A stretch of 13,716 nucleotides of DNA, taken from assembly GCA_031279875.1 (NCBI GenBank), contig JAITHS010000202.1, positions 1 through 13,716 on the forward strand, given 5' to 3'. Shown in pieces: positions 13,068 to 13,716 of this stretch. Below the pieces are notes generated by a model. The model had not been told where the DNA came from. It saw only the letters and a list, made by a program, of their open reading frames with translations, and searched no databases. The translations under genes and the position numbers were made by a program. The stretch is from Tannerella sp. GTDB taxonomy: Bacteria > Bacteroidota > Bacteroidia > Bacteroidales > Tannerellaceae. How positions within the stretch are numbered: the first letter of the stretch is position 1; every line of letters begins with the position of its first letter.

Positions 13068-13095
13068 TCCTCGTAATGAAGCGATTGAGCAATCC
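13068..13095. repeat. Decayed fragment resembling the MITE-like arms
   Basis: TCCTCGTAATGA (13068-13079) differs at one base from TCCTCGCAATGA of the right arm. It is followed by GAGCAATCCG, similar to the AAGCAATCC end of the left arm. This looks like an older, rearranged or partial copy 20 bp beyond the intact element. It is short, so the assignment is tentative. Confidence 0.35.
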
Positions 13096-13169
13096 GTGCT
13101 GTTCTCTGCCTTTCCGATAAATCTAAAAAGAAAATGTCCTGCACCTAAAAAAACGCCATTCCCGCCAAT

Positions 13170-13262
13170 TCAGATTTTGTAATATGTATTCTTTCCGTTC
13201 TCTTTTACATACAACACCGCTTTTTCAGGATATTCGTAGGTTTCGATACGCGAAAGGCCGTG
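13170..13262 (-). pseudogene. Possible remnant of a coding region
   Basis: On the minus strand, 30 sense codons end in TGA (13170-13172) and read HGLSRIETYEYPEKA followed by VLYVKENGKNTYYKI. The composition is protein-like, with alternating strand-forming residues. An in-frame TAG (13263-13265) stops it upstream, beyond which the same frame continues with AKYTKALIS. No start codon is present. It may be the decayed end of a lost gene, or chance. I recognise no family. Confidence 0.25.
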
Positions 13263-13299
13263 CTAACTTATAAGGGCTTTGGTGTATTTTGCCCTATGA

Positions 13300-13338
13300 T
13301 TGCGCAAGTTGCGCAACTATTGCGCAACTATTGCGCAA
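13300..13338. repeat. Four TTGCGCAA palindromes in a row
   Basis: The 8-bp palindrome TTGCGCAA occurs at 13300-13307, 13309-13316, 13320-13327 and 13331-13338. The centre-to-centre steps are 9, 11 and 11 bp, and the last two steps are about one helical turn. The layout suits cooperative protein binding or a simple tandem expansion. It lies in the gap between convergent operons, not at a recognisable promoter. The rest of this gap (13339-13455) shows nothing I can support. Confidence 0.8.
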
Positions 13339-13455
13339 CCATATAAACTACACTTGAACCCGCTGTTCCTATCTTGTTTAAAATATCGAATTTATCAACT
13401 AATTCCACCAATTAGAAAAACCACGCCCCCAAGTTTCAATGTAGCCGCACCTTCT

Positions 13456-13716
13456 TTACATTTTCTTTATCAGATTCATAAATTCTTCGCGGGTTTTGGC
13501 TTGCTGGAACGAGCCTGTAAAGTCGGATGTTGTAGTGAGGGAGTTTTGTTTTTCTACTCCACGCATTTGCATGCAGAGATGCTGGGCTTCGATGATGACC
13601 ATAACGCCTAACGGATTGAGTGTCTGCTGGATACAGTCTTTTATTTGGAGTGTCATGCGTTCCTGTATTTGTAACCGATGAGCAAAAATATCAACTACAC
13701 GCGGAATTTTGCTTAA
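13456..13716 (-). CDS. folE: GTP cyclohydrolase I, C-terminal part (runs off the window edge)
   Basis: The last 86 residues of FolE, truncated at its 5' end by the window edge. FolE converts GTP to 7,8-dihydroneopterin triphosphate, the first step of folate (and queuosine/biopterin) synthesis, as a cytoplasmic decamer. The visible part opens with [22 protein letters not shown] and continues with [23 protein letters not shown] and [11 protein letters not shown], all hallmark segments. The Cys in HLCMQMRG matches the zinc-binding Cys181 of E. coli FolE; the other zinc ligands lie outside the window. The ATG at 13656 is internal, since homologous sequence continues upstream to the edge. The gene converges on the sufC operon across a 616-bp gap. 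Confidence 0.95.
   Translation of the reverse strand, partial: LSKIPRVVDIFAHRLQIQERMTLQIKDCIQQTLNPLGVMVIIEAQHLCMQMRGVEKQNSLTTTSDFTGSFQQAKTREEFMNLIKKM

Noticed and set aside
12850..13092. 80-residue open frame on the minus strand
   Set aside because: It runs straight through the MITE-like element; the peptide (VIARNEAIRN, LDCFVPRND) is just the translated repeat arms, a well-known type of false ORF.
13399..13415. CTAATT-ccacc-AATTAG hairpin as the folE terminator
   Set aside because: The stem is only 6 bp and AT-rich, with no U-run on the folE strand.
13300..13611. 103-residue open frame on the plus strand
   Set aside because: It starts inside the TTGCGCAA repeats and overlaps folE in antisense.

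Overview
This window comes from a Bacteroidota chromosome, most likely the order Bacteroidales. The evidence is promoters of the Bacteroidetes type (TTTG, 19-20 nt, TAnnTTTG), a protein with a type IX secretion C-terminal tail, a GH97 glycosidase, an AAA-ATPase/PD-(D/E)XK protein of the kind these genomes carry in many copies, and a SpoIIM/DUF4129 membrane operon. GC content is moderate and even across the window. I see no phage or plasmid genes, CRISPR array, tRNA or rRNA.

Left part (1-5035): A REP-like palindromic repeat is followed on the minus strand by a Fic-family enzyme. Next is a secreted CotH-like kinase with a ricin-type lectin region and a T9SS tail. Divergent from it lies the AAA-ATPase/PD-(D/E)XK protein. 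These three genes appear to be separate transcription units, each with a recognisable promoter.

Centre (5032-10360): After eight perfect 7-bp AT-rich repeats comes a 908-residue exported protein that joins a complete glycerophosphodiester phosphodiesterase to a complete GH97 glycosidase of the retaining, alpha-galactosidase-like type. It converges, with an 11-bp gap, on a three-gene minus-strand operon: SpoIIM-like, polytopic membrane protein, DUF4129. The three genes are coupled by ATGA overlaps. The MoxR/DUF58 genes that commonly follow in this cluster are not present.

Right part (10384-12839): A compact divergent promoter, whose two -7 boxes lie in one imperfect palindrome, drives the membrane operon leftward and a sufC-msrC-flavoprotein operon rightward. 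The second operon is also ATGA-coupled. It combines the Fe-S assembly ATPase, a free methionine-R-sulfoxide reductase and an HI0933/YhiN/BaiN-type FAD protein, which suggests a redox or oxidative-damage theme. sufB and sufD do not lie next to sufC.

Right end (12840-13716): A 616-bp gap holds a MITE-like element with perfect 26-bp inverted arms, a decayed partial copy, a short possible gene remnant and four TTGCGCAA palindromes. The 3' end of folE (GTP cyclohydrolase I) on the minus strand runs off the edge. The first 15 bases of the window are the exact reverse complement of the outer edge of the MITE-like element, so another copy may lie just outside the left edge.

I did not find a clearly new multi-gene system. 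The strongest candidates for novelty are the GDPD-GH97 fusion, the CotH-lectin-T9SS protein, the overlapping divergent promoter and the separated sufC operon.
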